NCBI RefSeq assembly: GCF_002934325.1
Contig: NZ_PTIV01000024.1
Span: 1 to 64,000, forward strand
Reading direction: 5' to 3'
DNA: 64,000 nt
From: Marinobacter persicus
GTDB lineage: Bacteria > Pseudomonadota > Gammaproteobacteria > Pseudomonadales > Oleiphilaceae
Positions 6,551 to 15,336 of the stretch are shown one piece after another; position 1 is the stretch's first letter, and every line of letters begins with the position of its first letter. The position numbers and the translations under genes are program-made. The notes beneath the pieces are model-generated. The model saw only the letters and a list, made by a program, of their open reading frames with translations, was not told where the DNA came from and did not search any database.

Positions 6551-8744
6551 TGCCTGCTTTCTTCGCCCGCGCGGCGTGCAGCTTTTCGTAGCTTTCGATC
6601 ATCTTCAGGTGCCGTTCCAGGCCGTCCAGCTGCATGTTGGTTTCTTCCAGGCCGTGGAAGCGCACGGTGCCTTCGATGGAGCCGACCACGGCGTCCATTA
6701 CCTCGTCGCCGTACATGCGGCGGAAGTTGTGCAGGTAGTCGTCCAGTTCCAGGTCGTCTTCCAGGGTGGCTTCCAGCGCGGCGTGCATGGCCTGGTAGAA
6801 CAGGTTGCGGTTTACGGTGTTGTCGTTGAACTGCAGGAACATTTCCACCAGCTCCCGGGCTTCTTCCAGTTCGCCCAGCGCCAGGTAGATCAGCAGTTTC
6901 AGCTCAAGAATCGTTAGCTGACCCCACACGGTGTTTTCATCAAACTCGATGCCGATCAGGGTGATGATGGTCATGTAGACATCCAGCTCGGCTTCTTCCA
7001 GCCGCTCCACCAGCGCCACCAGTTCGTCTTCGCTCAGGCGGTGCAGGTTGAGGATGTCTTCACGGAACGCCAGCGCGGTGTTGGTGTTGTCCCACACCAG
7101 GTCTTCCACCGGGTACACCTCGGAGTAGTCCGGCACCAGGATGCGGCACACGGGGGCGCCCAGGTCTTCGAACACGGCCACGTAGCTTTCCTTGCCCAGG
7201 TCTTCGAGGATGCCGAACAGGGTGGCGGCTTCTTCTTCGGTACTGTCGGAATGGGAGCCTGAGAAGTCCCACTCCGCGAAGTCCACGTCCGACTTGGCGC
7301 TGAAGAAGCGCCAGGAGACCTTGCCGCTGGAGTCAATGAAGTGCTCCACGTAGTTGTTGGGCTCGGTGATGGCCATGGAGTTGAACGTGGGCGCGGGCAA
7401 ATCGTTCAGGCCCTCGAAGCTGCGGCCCTGCAGCAGCTCGGTGAGGCTGCGTTCCAGCGCCACGTGGAAGCTGGGATGGGCGCCGAAGGAGGCGAACACA
7501 CCGCCGGTTTTCGGGTTCATCAGGGTGACGCACATCACCGGGAACTGGCCGCCGAGAGAGGCGTCTTTCACCAGTACCGGGAAGCCCTGGTCTTCCAGGG
7601 CCTGGATGCCTTCGACGATGTCCGGGTATTTGGCCAGCACCTCGTCCGGCACGTCCGGCAGGGCCAGTTCTTCCTCGATGATCTGTTTTTTCACCGCCCG
7701 CTCGAAAATCTCGGACAGGCACTGCACCTTGGCTTCGGCCAGGGTGTTGCCGGCGCTCATGCCATTGCTCAGGAACAGGTTTTCAATCAGGTTGGACGGG
7801 AAGTAGACGGTCTTGCCGTCGCTCTGGCGCTGGTACGGAATGCAGCAAATGCCACGTTCCGGTGTGCCGGAGTTGGTGTCGAACAGGTGCGTGCCGAGCA
7901 GTTCGCCTTCGGGGTTGTAGATGCCCAGGGTGTAGTCGTCCAGGATGCCGTCCGGGATTTCGCCATTCGGCCCCGGCTGGAACCATTCTTCGTTCGGGTA
8001 GTGGACGAACTTGCTGTTGCCGATTTCCTGGCCGAAGTACTGGTCGTTGTAGAAGAAGTTGCAACTCAGCCGCTCAATAAATTCGCCCAGCGCGGAACAC
8101 AGGGCCGCTTCCTTGGTGGCGCCCTTGCCGTTGGTGAAGCACATGGGGGAGGCGGCGTCGCGGATGTGCAGGGACCAAACGTGGGGCACGATGTTACGCC
8201 AGGAGGCGATTTCGATTTTCATGCCCAGGTCGGCCAGGATGCTGGTCATGTTGGCAATGGTCTGCTCAAGGGGCAGGTCCTTGCCTTCGATGTAAGTGCT
8301 CGCTTCGCCGGTCGGTGCCGCCGTGAGCAGCGCTTGGGCGTCTTCGTCCAGATTCTCTACCACTTCAATCTGGAAATCCGGGCCGGTTTGTACCACCTTC
8401 TTCACGGTGCAGCGGTCGATGGAGCGCAGGATGCCCAGGCGGTCTTTCTCGGAGATGCTTTCCGGCAGTTCCACCTGAATCTTGAAAATCTGCTTGTACC
8501 GGTTTTCCGGGTCCACAATGTTGTTCTGGGACAGACGGATGTTGTCGGTGGGAATGTCCCGTGCGTTGCAGTACACCTTCACAAAGTAAGCGGCGCACAT
8601 GGCGGAGGAGGCCAGGAAATAGTCAAACGGTCCCGGGGCTGAGCCGTCACCCTTGTAGCGGATGGGCTGGTCTGAAATGACGTTAAAATCGTCGAATTTC
8701 GCCTCAAGACGCAGGTTGTCGAGATAATTGACTTTAATTTCCAT
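6540..8744 (-). CDS. ycaO: OsmC-YcaO fusion protein
   Basis: A 734-residue protein. Residues 1-140 form an OsmC-like domain (GDGSAPGPFDYFLASSAMCAA around residues 32-52, with its Cys). Residues about 165-560 are a YcaO domain (GKGATKEAALCSALGEFIER and later glutamates for ATP/Mg binding). Residues 580-734 are a helical TPR-like tail rich in Glu and Leu, as in E. coli YcaO. YcaO enzymes activate amide backbones with ATP; E. coli YcaO has been linked to ribosomal protein S12 methylthiolation. No RiPP precursor or dehydrogenase lies nearby, so a housekeeping role is more likely. It stands alone and is convergent with the upstream gene. Confidence 0.9.
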   Translation of the reverse strand: MEIKVNYLDNLRLEAKFDDFNVISDQPIRYKGDGSAPGPFDYFLASSAMCAAYFVKVYCNARDIPTDNIRLSQNNIVDPENRYKQIFKIQVELPESISEKDRLGILRSIDRCTVKKVVQTGPDFQIEVVENLDEDAQALLTAAPTGEASTYIEGKDLPLEQTIANMTSILADLGMKIEIASWRNIVPHVWSLHIRDAASPMCFTNGKGATKEAALCSALGEFIERLSCNFFYNDQYFGQEIGNSKFVHYPNEEWFQPGPNGEIPDGILDDYTLGIYNPEGELLGTHLFDTNSGTPERGICCIPYQRQSDGKTVYFPSNLIENLFLSNGMSAGNTLAEAKVQCLSEIFERAVKKQIIEEELALPDVPDEVLAKYPDIVEGIQALEDQGFPVLVKDASLGGQFPVMCVTLMNPKTGGVFASFGAHPSFHVALERSLTELLQGRSFEGLNDLPAPTFNSMAITEPNNYVEHFIDSSGKVSWRFFSAKSDVDFAEWDFSGSHSDSTEEEAATLFGILEDLGKESYVAVFEDLGAPVCRILVPDYSEVYPVEDLVWDNTNTALAFREDILNLHRLSEDELVALVERLEEAELDVYMTIITLIGIEFDENTVWGQLTILELKLLIYLALGELEEARELVEMFLQFNDNTVNRNLFYQAMHAALEATLEDDLELDDYLHNFRRMYGDEVMDAVVGSIEGTVRFHGLEETNMQLDGLERHLKMIESYEKLHAARAKKAGISG

Positions 8745-8793
8745 GAACAGATTACCGGATTAACAGAATGAGGAGTGAAATGGTCCGGCGAGG

Positions 8794-9633
8794 TTAGCCG
8801 TCATGGCCAGTGAAGTCTATGGGGTTTAACCGGTAGAAATCCCTGAGCACGTTGTACACCTCGGGTTGTTCGTGCCACAGGTGTTTGGGCTGCTGGAAGA
8901 AGGTCTCGGTGAGCACCGCGAAGAACTCCGCCGGCTCGGTGGCGCCGTACGGGTCCAGCCAGGGTTTGTGGTGGTGTTCCAGGGTGGTTTGCAGGTGTTC
9001 CCAGGCCTTGCTCATGGTCTGCTGCCAATGCCGGGCCTGCTCGGCGCTTAATGGGGGCGCACCATCGGCGCTGCCGTCCAGGTAATCCAGCTGGTGGGCG
9101 AACTCGTGCAGGATGACGTTATGGGGGCTGTGGGGCTGGGAGACGGCCTTCTTGCACTGGTTCCAGGCCAGCACCACCTGGCCGTGGGAGGATGCCTCTC
9201 CTGCACGGACTTCGTGACGGGTGCTGACCACCAGCCCATCGCTTTCTGTGGCCTGGGTGCTGTAGATGTCTGGATAGACCAGGATGCTGCGCACCTCGTC
9301 GAAATCAGAGAAAGCGCGCTCCAGGATTAGCAGGCAGGCATGGCCGGCGATGGTGAGTCGCACCCGGTCGTCAACCTCGAAGCCGTTGCAGCCATAGAAC
9401 TCCTTTTCCGACAGGAACAGCTGCACCCGGCGCTCCAGGCGCTTTTGTTGGTCATCGCTCAAATGGTTGTAAATCGGTACCTGCTGGCGCAACAGGGCTC
9501 GCCAGGGGCTGGGGAAGGGCTGTTCCAACTCCCGGCGGCGTTTCCAGCGCTGGTAGAAGAACAGGTAGAACACCGTCAGGGCAATAACCCCGACGGCGAT
9601 AAAGGCGAAGAGAAGCGGGTTTGAGGCAAGCAC
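8794..9633 (-). CDS. mtfA: MtfA-family (M90) zinc peptidase
   Basis: A 279-residue protein with one N-terminal membrane helix (about 8-27) followed by a basic stretch, then a peptidase domain with the zinc motif in NVILHEFAHQLDYLDG (His-Glu-x-x-His). The downstream glutamate in EPAEFFAVLTETFF may be a further ligand. E. coli MtfA cleaves peptides and interacts with the Mlc repressor of glucose PTS genes; this longer, membrane-anchored form is common in marine proteobacteria. The GTG start lies directly after the stop of the upstream universal stress gene, so the two are probably one operon. Confidence 0.9.
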   Translation of the reverse strand: MLASNPLLFAFIAVGVIALTVFYLFFYQRWKRRRELEQPFPSPWRALLRQQVPIYNHLSDDQQKRLERRVQLFLSEKEFYGCNGFEVDDRVRLTIAGHACLLILERAFSDFDEVRSILVYPDIYSTQATESDGLVVSTRHEVRAGEASSHGQVVLAWNQCKKAVSQPHSPHNVILHEFAHQLDYLDGSADGAPPLSAEQARHWQQTMSKAWEHLQTTLEHHHKPWLDPYGATEPAEFFAVLTETFFQQPKHLWHEQPEVYNVLRDFYRLNPIDFTGHDG

Positions 9634-10053
9634 TTATCGGACGATGAAAACCGAGATGTCGGTGTGTTTGACGATTTCGGCGCCGTTGGAGCGCAGCAGG
9701 TGCAGTTTGTCGCCAATACCCGGTTCATGGGAAGCCATGACGACCAGATCGGCACTGACATCCTTGATGGCTTCAATCAGTTTTTCATCCAGCTCCACCG
9801 CGGTATCCGCCGACTGTAGAACTTTGTAATCGGTCTTGATGCCGTGGGCCTTGCCCTGTTCTTCGGCAAACTCTTCCAGTTTCTGGGCCAGCTCCTTCGG
9901 GTTATGAGCAGCCGCGCCCGGTGTGCTGTTGGTCACCGTGACGTAGTGGAGCCTGGCGTTATAGTGCTTGGCCATGTCGATGGCGGTGTTCAGTGCTTTG
10001 GCCAGTTTGTCCAGATGTGACAGGTCTACCGGTACCAGAATCTCGTGATACAT
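9634..10053 (-). CDS. Universal stress protein, single Usp domain
   Basis: A 139-residue UspA-fold protein: ILVPVDLSHLDKLAKALNTA at the start, DLVVMASHEPGIGDKLHLLRSNGAEIVKHTDISVFIVR at the end (split here for length only). The usual ATP-binding GxxGxxxxxxG-S signature is partly altered (SHEPGIGDKLHLLRSNGA), so nucleotide binding is uncertain. GAGGAG precedes the ATG. A CRP-like palindrome lies about 50 bases upstream. mtfA follows without a gap. Confidence 0.9.
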   Translation of the reverse strand: MYHEILVPVDLSHLDKLAKALNTAIDMAKHYNARLHYVTVTNSTPGAAAHNPKELAQKLEEFAEEQGKAHGIKTDYKVLQSADTAVELDEKLIEAIKDVSADLVVMASHEPGIGDKLHLLRSNGAEIVKHTDISVFIVR

Positions 10054-10100
10054 GGTGTTGCTCCTCTTTATGTCCAGATTAACTAACCTCTACTTACAGA

Positions 10101-10114
10101 GTGACACTGATCAC
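10101..10114 (-). promoter_or_regulatory. CRP/Vfr-like palindrome upstream of usp
   Basis: GTGA-N6-TCAC, the conserved core of the CRP half-sites, sits 48 bases upstream of the usp start. The outer bases of the full TGTGA-N6-TCACA consensus are not both present. Assigned by pattern and position only. Confidence 0.4.
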
Positions 10115-10151
10115 GCCAGACTGCCAACCCCTTGTTTTGTCGTTGCCGGGC

Positions 10152-11123
10152 TCAGTACGCCTCCAGCCGGTGCAGTGAAAAGTCCTTTTCGAGGCGGTAG
10201 GTGTCAAAGTCTTTGGCCAAAAAGAGCTGGCCCTTGTAGTACTGAAGCGCTTCAGCGGCCAGCTGGTTGATGTGGGGTGTGCCGCCAGGCCCGGACTGGT
10301 AGCGGGAGCTGAAATGGGTGAGCACCAGGTTGGGCAACTGTACCTGCCGGGCAAAGCGTGCCACTTGCTCCGCGCTGCTGTGTTGGGGCCAGGGCCCAAC
10401 GCGCTCAGACACCTCCTGGGTGTAGGTGGCCTCGTGGATGAGTACATGGGCGTCCTGGCAGGCGTCGGTCAGGCGTTCGGGGGTGTCGTTGTCACCCGCC
10501 ACAATGATGCGGCGGGGATCCCGTGCAATCTGCGTGTAGTCGTCGGCCTTCAAGAGTCGGCCATCGGGCAACAGCACATCTTTGCCTTTTTGCAGCTCGC
10601 CCCATTCCGGGCCGGGTTCAATGCCATCGGCCTGCAGTTTTTCCTGTTGCAACTGGCGCTCGATGTTTCTTTCGGTGAACACGAAGGCGTGGCAGGGCAC
10701 CCGGTGGGATAACGGCACGGTGGAAACCGAGAAATACCGGTCTTCCCAGTGAAACTCCGTGGCCTCGGAGTTGATGAAGTTCAGGTCAAAACTCAGGCTC
10801 GAATCGCTGTTCTCAATGGCGGCCCGGATGAACGTTTGCACCTGGGGCGGCGCAATCACATCCAGCGGCTCTTCACGTCCCAGCATGGAAGCACTGGTCA
10901 GCAGGCCGGGCAGTCCGAAGGTGTGGTCGCCGTGAATGTGGGTGATGAAGATGGCCTTCAGTTGCATGACCGAATACCGGCTGCGCAGCAACTGGTGCTG
11001 GGTGCCTTCGCCGCAGTCCACCAGGTACCAGGGTTTGGGGCCATTCGGGCCGAGTGCCAGCGCGCTCACATTGCGCGAGCGTGTGGGCGTGCCGGCGGAT
11101 GAGCCCAGAAACGTGAATTCCAT
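10152..11123 (-). CDS. rnz: Ribonuclease Z
   Basis: A 323-residue metallo-beta-lactamase-fold protein: FLGSSAGTPTRSRNVSALAL at the N-terminus, the zinc motif THIHGDHTFGLPGLL around residue 62, a VAGDND segment, LIHEATY, and the C-terminal LTHFSSRY. This is the tRNase Z/ElaC arrangement, including the flexible exosite arm in the middle. The enzyme removes 3' trailers from tRNA precursors. It is divergently transcribed from the crotonase gene. Confidence 0.93.
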   Translation of the reverse strand: MEFTFLGSSAGTPTRSRNVSALALGPNGPKPWYLVDCGEGTQHQLLRSRYSVMQLKAIFITHIHGDHTFGLPGLLTSASMLGREEPLDVIAPPQVQTFIRAAIENSDSSLSFDLNFINSEATEFHWEDRYFSVSTVPLSHRVPCHAFVFTERNIERQLQQEKLQADGIEPGPEWGELQKGKDVLLPDGRLLKADDYTQIARDPRRIIVAGDNDTPERLTDACQDAHVLIHEATYTQEVSERVGPWPQHSSAEQVARFARQVQLPNLVLTHFSSRYQSGPGGTPHINQLAAEALQYYKGQLFLAKDFDTYRLEKDFSLHRLEAY

Positions 11124-11172
11124 CGTGCCTCGTTTCGCGGTAGTGTCCTATGTTTCTCACAAGCTTAGAATG

Positions 11173-11197
11173 CTTATTGTCTTCCTGACAGAATAAG
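11173..11197. promoter_or_regulatory. Near-palindrome between divergent rnz and crotonase genes
   Basis: CTTATTGTC and GACAGAATAAG face each other across five bases within the 106-bp intergenic region. The location suggests an operator for a regulator of the fatty-acid gene, but the binding protein is unknown. Confidence 0.25.
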
Positions 11198-11229
11198 TGT
11201 GATCGCGATAATAAAAAAGGAGCCGAGCC

Positions 11230-12084
11230 GTGTCCGAGTTTGCCAGCTACGAATGCTTTCGGGTCGAGATCGACCAGAAAATCGCCCATGTACAGTTGTG
11301 CCGCCCGGAGGCCATGAACTCCATGACCAAGGCCTTCTGGCTGGATTTGCCCGACTGCCTGCGCCGTATTGAGTCGGAATCCGACGCCCGGGTGATCGTG
11401 ATTTCCTCCACCGGTAAACATTTCTCCGCCGGGATGGATCTGGGCGTGTTCAGTGATCCGAAAGCGGTGCCCATGTCCGGCGATCCCGGGCGCATGGCCG
11501 AAAACCTGCGGCGGGTGGTGCTGCAGATTCAGGACACGGTCACCTCGCTGGAAAAGGTACGCCTGCCGGTGCTGGCGGCGGTGCAGGGCGGTTGCATTGG
11601 TGGCGCGCTCGACATGATATGCGCGGCTGACAGCCGGTACTGCACCCGGGAAGCCTACTTCACCATCAAGGAAACCGAGCTGGGCATGACCGCCGATGTG
11701 GGCACGCTTCAGCGTTTGCCCAAATTGATGCCTGAAGGTGTGGTGCGTGAGTTGGCTTATACCGGGCGTAAGTTTGGCGCCGACGAAGCTCACCGCCTGG
11801 GCTTTGTGAACGCGGTATACGACGATCAGGAAGCCATGCTGGCGGGTGTGATGGAGATTGCGGCCAGCATTGCGGCCAATTCGCCACTGGCGGTGACCGG
11901 CTGCAAGGAAATGCTGAATTTCAGCCGGGATCACAGTGTCGAAGACAGCCTCAAATACATGGCTACCTGGCAGGCGGGCATGTTCCGGCCCACGGACATG
12001 ATGAAAACCTTCCAGGCCAAGGGCCAGAAACAGGCCCCGGAGTACGACGACCTGTTTCCGGTAAACGACCTGTTCGGCGGTTGA
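11230..12084 (+). CDS. Crotonase-family protein, dienoyl-CoA isomerase-like
   Basis: A 284-residue crotonase. Oxyanion-hole elements are HFSAGMDLGVF and QGGCIGGALDM; the segment ETELGMTADVGTLQRLPK carries the Asp found in delta(3,5)-delta(2,4)-dienoyl-CoA isomerases rather than the second Glu of hydratases. It probably handles odd-position double bonds in beta-oxidation of unsaturated fatty acids. The GTG start follows AAGGAG by eight bases. A short gap of three bases separates it from the CPBP gene. Confidence 0.88.
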   Translation: MSEFASYECFRVEIDQKIAHVQLCRPEAMNSMTKAFWLDLPDCLRRIESESDARVIVISSTGKHFSAGMDLGVFSDPKAVPMSGDPGRMAENLRRVVLQIQDTVTSLEKVRLPVLAAVQGGCIGGALDMICAADSRYCTREAYFTIKETELGMTADVGTLQRLPKLMPEGVVRELAYTGRKFGADEAHRLGFVNAVYDDQEAMLAGVMEIAASIAANSPLAVTGCKEMLNFSRDHSVEDSLKYMATWQAGMFRPTDMMKTFQAKGQKQAPEYDDLFPVNDLFGG

Positions 12085-12087
12085 TGC

Positions 12088-12678
12088 ATGGCGACGCGTC
12101 GTAGAGCTGCGATTTCAAGCGCCCAGGCTTTGGGGTTCCAGACGGTGATCGGCCTGGTTGGGCTGGTGGTTATCTGGTTGTTTGATATTCCTCTGCAGTG
12201 GGCAGGGTTGGGTGGTATCGAGCTGGTGCTGTTCGGGGCGCTTGGCGCGCTGGCGACCTATGGTGGATTGCTGTTGCTGTCTCGGGTTCCGGGGTTGTTC
12301 CCGGACGACCTGGACCAGCAGATGCGGGGGCTCTACAACTTTGCCCGGAGCTATTCCTGGCCGGTGCTGGTGGGGTTATCAATACTGGCGGGCGTGGGCG
12401 AAGAACTGCTGTTCCGGGGCGCGGCCCAGGGCTGGCTGTTGCAGCACACCGGGCCCTGGACGGCGGTGATCGCCGCCTCCGTGCTGTTCGGCCTGGTGCA
12501 CTACATTTCCTTCACTTATTTTGTCATGGCGACTGGCTTGGGTCTGATTCTGGGTACGGCCTATCAGCTCTCAGGCAGCCTGGGAATGGTGATGTTCTGG
12601 CACGCCGCTTACGACATGGTGGCGATTTTCTGTCTGCTGCGTTTTCCGCACTGGTTTGGCGTGACACCCCGCCCCTGA
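12088..12678 (+). CDS. CPBP-family intramembrane protease
   Basis: A 196-residue protein with about five membrane segments. Abi/CPBP motifs are present: EELLFRGAAQGWLL (Glu-Glu plus Arg) and FGLVHYISFTYF (His), then a C-terminal FWHAAYDMVA (His). These residues form the catalytic site in Rce1-type proteases. The substrate is not known. It starts three bases after the crotonase stop and is probably co-transcribed. Confidence 0.88.
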   Translation: MATRRRAAISSAQALGFQTVIGLVGLVVIWLFDIPLQWAGLGGIELVLFGALGALATYGGLLLLSRVPGLFPDDLDQQMRGLYNFARSYSWPVLVGLSILAGVGEELLFRGAAQGWLLQHTGPWTAVIAASVLFGLVHYISFTYFVMATGLGLILGTAYQLSGSLGMVMFWHAAYDMVAIFCLLRFPHWFGVTPRP

Positions 12679-12700
12679 CGACCTTTCTTTGGAGGCCACC

Positions 12701-13105
12701 TCAGCTTTTGGGGTGACCTTTACGCCATTCAAAGTTCTCCAGTTCCACGTTGATGGCGTTGGTGGAGATCTGGATTTCCCACAGCGAATACACCAGCGAC
12801 AGGGACAGCAGCACCAGGCTGATGCCGAAGGCGATAACACCCGGGGGTTGCAGCTCCAGGAACAGCAGGAACATCGACACCGTGCACAGCAGGAAGCTCA
12901 ACACGCCGAAGGCCTGCATGCGTTTGGTCAGCACAATACGCTTGCGCAGAGCGGAAAGCTGGCGCTCGATCAGCGCGTGATCTTCCTCGGTATCCATTTC
13001 CTTGAGTTTGCGAATGAGCTGGGCCAGCACCAGGAAACGGTTGGTGTAGGCCAGAAGCAGCAACGAAATCGCCGGGAACAGCAGGGCCGGTGTGGTGAGA
13101 TCCAA
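12701..13105 (-). CDS. DUF2721 membrane protein
   Basis: A 134-residue protein with three predicted membrane helices (about 5-25, 70-90, 95-115) and a charged loop with RKLKEMDTEEDHALIERQL. This is the pattern of the DUF2721 family, of unknown function. It appears to start with TTG at 13105, preceded by AGGAG at ten bases. It lies 15 bases after argP on the same strand and could be read through from it. Confidence 0.78.
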   Translation of the reverse strand: MDLTTPALLFPAISLLLLAYTNRFLVLAQLIRKLKEMDTEEDHALIERQLSALRKRIVLTKRMQAFGVLSFLLCTVSMFLLFLELQPPGVIAFGISLVLLSLSLVYSLWEIQISTNAINVELENFEWRKGHPKS

Positions 13106-13120
13106 GAGTAAATGCTCCTT

Positions 13121-13996
13121 TTACGATTGACGTCTGTGCGTGTGTTGCAGCGCCCGTGTCATGCGTTCCATGGTGCCCCCGCCATAACGCCAGAAGTGCC
13201 AGTATAACGGCACTTCCAGGTATTGGTCCGGGGCAATGGAGACGAGCGTGCCGGCATCCAGTTCGGCGCGGGCCTGTATTTCGGGAATCATACCGTAACC
13301 GAGGCCGGCCAGTGCCATTTTCACAAACCCTTCCGAGGAAGGACATAAGTGATGTGGGAAAGCGTTGCGGAAACCGCATTGGGCCAGGAACCGGTGTTGC
13401 AACTGGTCATTGGGGCCGAACACGATGGCCGGGGCGTGGCGCAGGGCGGTTTCGGTGAGCCCCTCGGGGAAGTAACGGGCCACGTAGTCCGGGGTTGCCA
13501 GCGGGCGGTAGATCATCGCGCCCAGCGGCAGGCAGCGGGCTCCGGCCACTGGCTGCGGGCTGCTGCACAGGCAGGCGGCCACATCGCCTTCGCGCATGCG
13601 GCGCAAGCCTACGTCCTGATCTTCAATCACCAGATCCAGCAGCAGGCTCTCTTCCTGGCAGAAATCGGCGATGGCGTCCGCCCACCAGGTGGCCAGGCTG
13701 TCGGCGTTCAGGGCGATGCGCAGGCGGGCCGAGGGTTCGGTGAGCGAGGGCAGGGTGCTGGTCAGGTCCCGTTCCAGCAAGCGTACCTGCTGGAAGTGAT
13801 TGAGCAGGCGCTGGCCCACCGGCGTGGCCTTGAGTTCGGGGCTTCGGACCAGCACCGGCTGGCCCAGCCGAATTTCCAGGGTGCGCAGGCGCTGGGAGAT
13901 GGCGGATTGGCTGATGCCAAGGGCATCGCCGGCCCGGTCAAAGCCGCCGTGTTCCAGTACCGTGGCGAGGGCTTCGAGCAGTTTGTAATCAATCAT
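13121..13996 (-). CDS. argP: LysR-type regulator ArgP
   Basis: A 291-residue LysR protein. Helix-turn-helix: LLEALATVLEHGGFDRAGDA followed by LGISQSAISQRLRTLEIRLG. The rest is a substrate-binding domain. ArgP senses Lys and Arg and activates the exporter gene argO. The divergent neighbour is indeed a LysE/ArgO-type exporter, 86 bases away, so the shared intergenic region is the expected target. Confidence 0.92.
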   Translation of the reverse strand: MIDYKLLEALATVLEHGGFDRAGDALGISQSAISQRLRTLEIRLGQPVLVRSPELKATPVGQRLLNHFQQVRLLERDLTSTLPSLTEPSARLRIALNADSLATWWADAIADFCQEESLLLDLVIEDQDVGLRRMREGDVAACLCSSPQPVAGARCLPLGAMIYRPLATPDYVARYFPEGLTETALRHAPAIVFGPNDQLQHRFLAQCGFRNAFPHHLCPSSEGFVKMALAGLGYGMIPEIQARAELDAGTLVSIAPDQYLEVPLYWHFWRYGGGTMERMTRALQHTHRRQS

Positions 13997-14082
13997 AAGT
14001 AGAACTTATGCGGCATTAGCAGGATGAATTTCAAGTATACACGCCAGGCGGTATGCTGCCCGGAAATTTCAGGGAGGTGAGC

Positions 14083-14688
14083 ATGCTGGAGAGTTATCTG
14101 ACAGGGCTGGTGGTGTGTGGCGGTATCATTATTGCCATCGGTGCCCAGAATGCCTACGTGCTCGGCCAGTCGATCCGCCGGGAGCACCACTGGTGGTCGG
14201 CCGGGCTGTGCATGACCTCCGATGTCATTCTCTTCACCCTGGGCATGTTTGGTGTGAGCGCGGCACTGATGGCCATGCCCCAGGCGCTGGAAATCCTGCG
14301 CTGGTTGGGCGTGGCGTTCCTGGGTTGGCTGGCACTGCAGGCGCTGGTGCGGGCCGGGTGGGGGCGTGTTGCCCTGGAAACCGATAACGCTACCCAGCGC
14401 AGCGTCAAAGGCGTGGTGTTCACCACGTTGGCGGTTACGTTATTCAATCCCCAGGTCTACCTGGATACCCTGCTACTGATTCCTTCCATCGGAGCCCAGC
14501 AGGAAGACGCGACCAGCTTCGTGGCCGGTGCCAGCAGTGCTTCGATAATCTGGTTCAGCGGCCTGGCCTGGTTTGGCTCCACCCTGGCGCCGATCCTGTC
14601 AAAACCCGCCGCGTGGCGTGTGATTGATGGGCTGATCGGCCTGATGATGGCGGCCATTGCCCTGCAGCTGGCGATTGCCGGGTTGTAG
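14083..14688 (+). CDS. argO: LysE/ArgO-type amino-acid exporter
   Basis: About 201 residues, six membrane helices, with the LysE signature GGIIIAIGAQNAYVLGQSIR near the N-terminus and NPQVYLDTLLL later. It exports arginine or lysine and their analogues. The start at 14083 is set by AGGGAGGTGAG immediately upstream; the longer frame from 14053 lacks a ribosome site. Divergent from argP, which very likely controls it. Confidence 0.92.
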   Translation: MLESYLTGLVVCGGIIIAIGAQNAYVLGQSIRREHHWWSAGLCMTSDVILFTLGMFGVSAALMAMPQALEILRWLGVAFLGWLALQALVRAGWGRVALETDNATQRSVKGVVFTTLAVTLFNPQVYLDTLLLIPSIGAQQEDATSFVAGASSASIIWFSGLAWFGSTLAPILSKPAAWRVIDGLIGLMMAAIALQLAIAGL

Positions 14689-14695
14689 AGGTTTG

Positions 14696-15199
14696 CTAGC
14701 GGTTGGGCAGGAACCGGCGTGCGCTGCTCAGGCGGTTCCGCCAGTAATACCCATTAAGCTCCGATTCGGTAACGCCAACCGATGAGGACGCGTGAATAAA
14801 CCGGTTATCGCCCATGTAGATGCCGGCGTGTTGCTCCTTACCCTTGATGCGGAAGAACACAATGTCGCCGGGGGCGATGTTCTCCGGTGATACCGGCTGG
14901 CCCTGTTGCAACATTTGCCCAGTGGTGCGCGGCAGGCGACGATTCAGCCCTTCCCGGTAGGCGGTGTTGATAAAGCCGGAGCAATCAAACCCGCTGCCGG
15001 ACATGCCGCCGTATCGGTAGGGCGTTCCCTGGTAGCGCTCGAACACCTGCCAGAGTTTCTGTGTGGTTTCCGAATTGCTTGCCGAAGCCGTTGGTGCTGA
15101 TTGTCGGTCGGTCTGGCTGTGGTGCATCTGGCCGCCACCGGCGCAGCCGCCCAGTATCAGCGTCACCAGGGCCAGCGTAAGGAGATTGGGCAGGCGCAT
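14696..15199 (-). CDS. NlpC/P60-family lipoprotein endopeptidase
   Basis: A 167-residue lipoprotein. Signal peptide with lipobox LILGGC, then a Ser/Gln-rich linker and an NlpC/P60 domain: GTPYRYGGMSGSGFDCSGFI (catalytic Cys), GDIVFFRIKGKEQHAGIYMG (catalytic His) and RFIHASSSVG (third polar residue). It should cut peptide cross-links in peptidoglycan, like Spr/MepS. The start at 15199 follows AAGGA by seven bases and gives the signal peptide directly; the longer frame does not. Confidence 0.92.
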   Translation of the reverse strand: MRLPNLLTLALVTLILGGCAGGGQMHHSQTDRQSAPTASASNSETTQKLWQVFERYQGTPYRYGGMSGSGFDCSGFINTAYREGLNRRLPRTTGQMLQQGQPVSPENIAPGDIVFFRIKGKEQHAGIYMGDNRFIHASSSVGVTESELNGYYWRNRLSSARRFLPNR

Positions 15200-15302
15200 G
15201 GAGTAATCCTTAACAATTTGTATAGTTTCCACTTTATTACGCCGGGCGGGGATTGTCAGGTTACGGTTCGTAGCTTTTGTTAGGGAAATTGCAGGTTAAA
15301 GA

Positions 15303-15328
15303 CAAGAAAAGGGCCGGCGGACCGGCCC
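15303..15328 (-). terminator. Rho-independent terminator after the DJ-1 gene
   Basis: On the minus strand a GGGCCGG/CCGGCCC stem with a four-base loop (15311-15328) is followed by TTTTCTTGTC. It lies eight bases after the stop of the DJ-1 gene. Confidence 0.75.
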
Positions 15329-15336
15329 CGTGAGGA

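Noticed and set aside
7341..8642. A 433-residue plus-strand open frame across the OsmC-YcaO gene
   Set aside because: It mirrors a GC-rich coding region on the opposite strand, has low-complexity Val/Gly/Gln composition and no family motif.
6540..8744. RiPP gene cluster around the YcaO protein
   Set aside because: No precursor peptide, dehydrogenase, protease or exporter lies beside it, and the OsmC-YcaO-TPR form is the housekeeping type.
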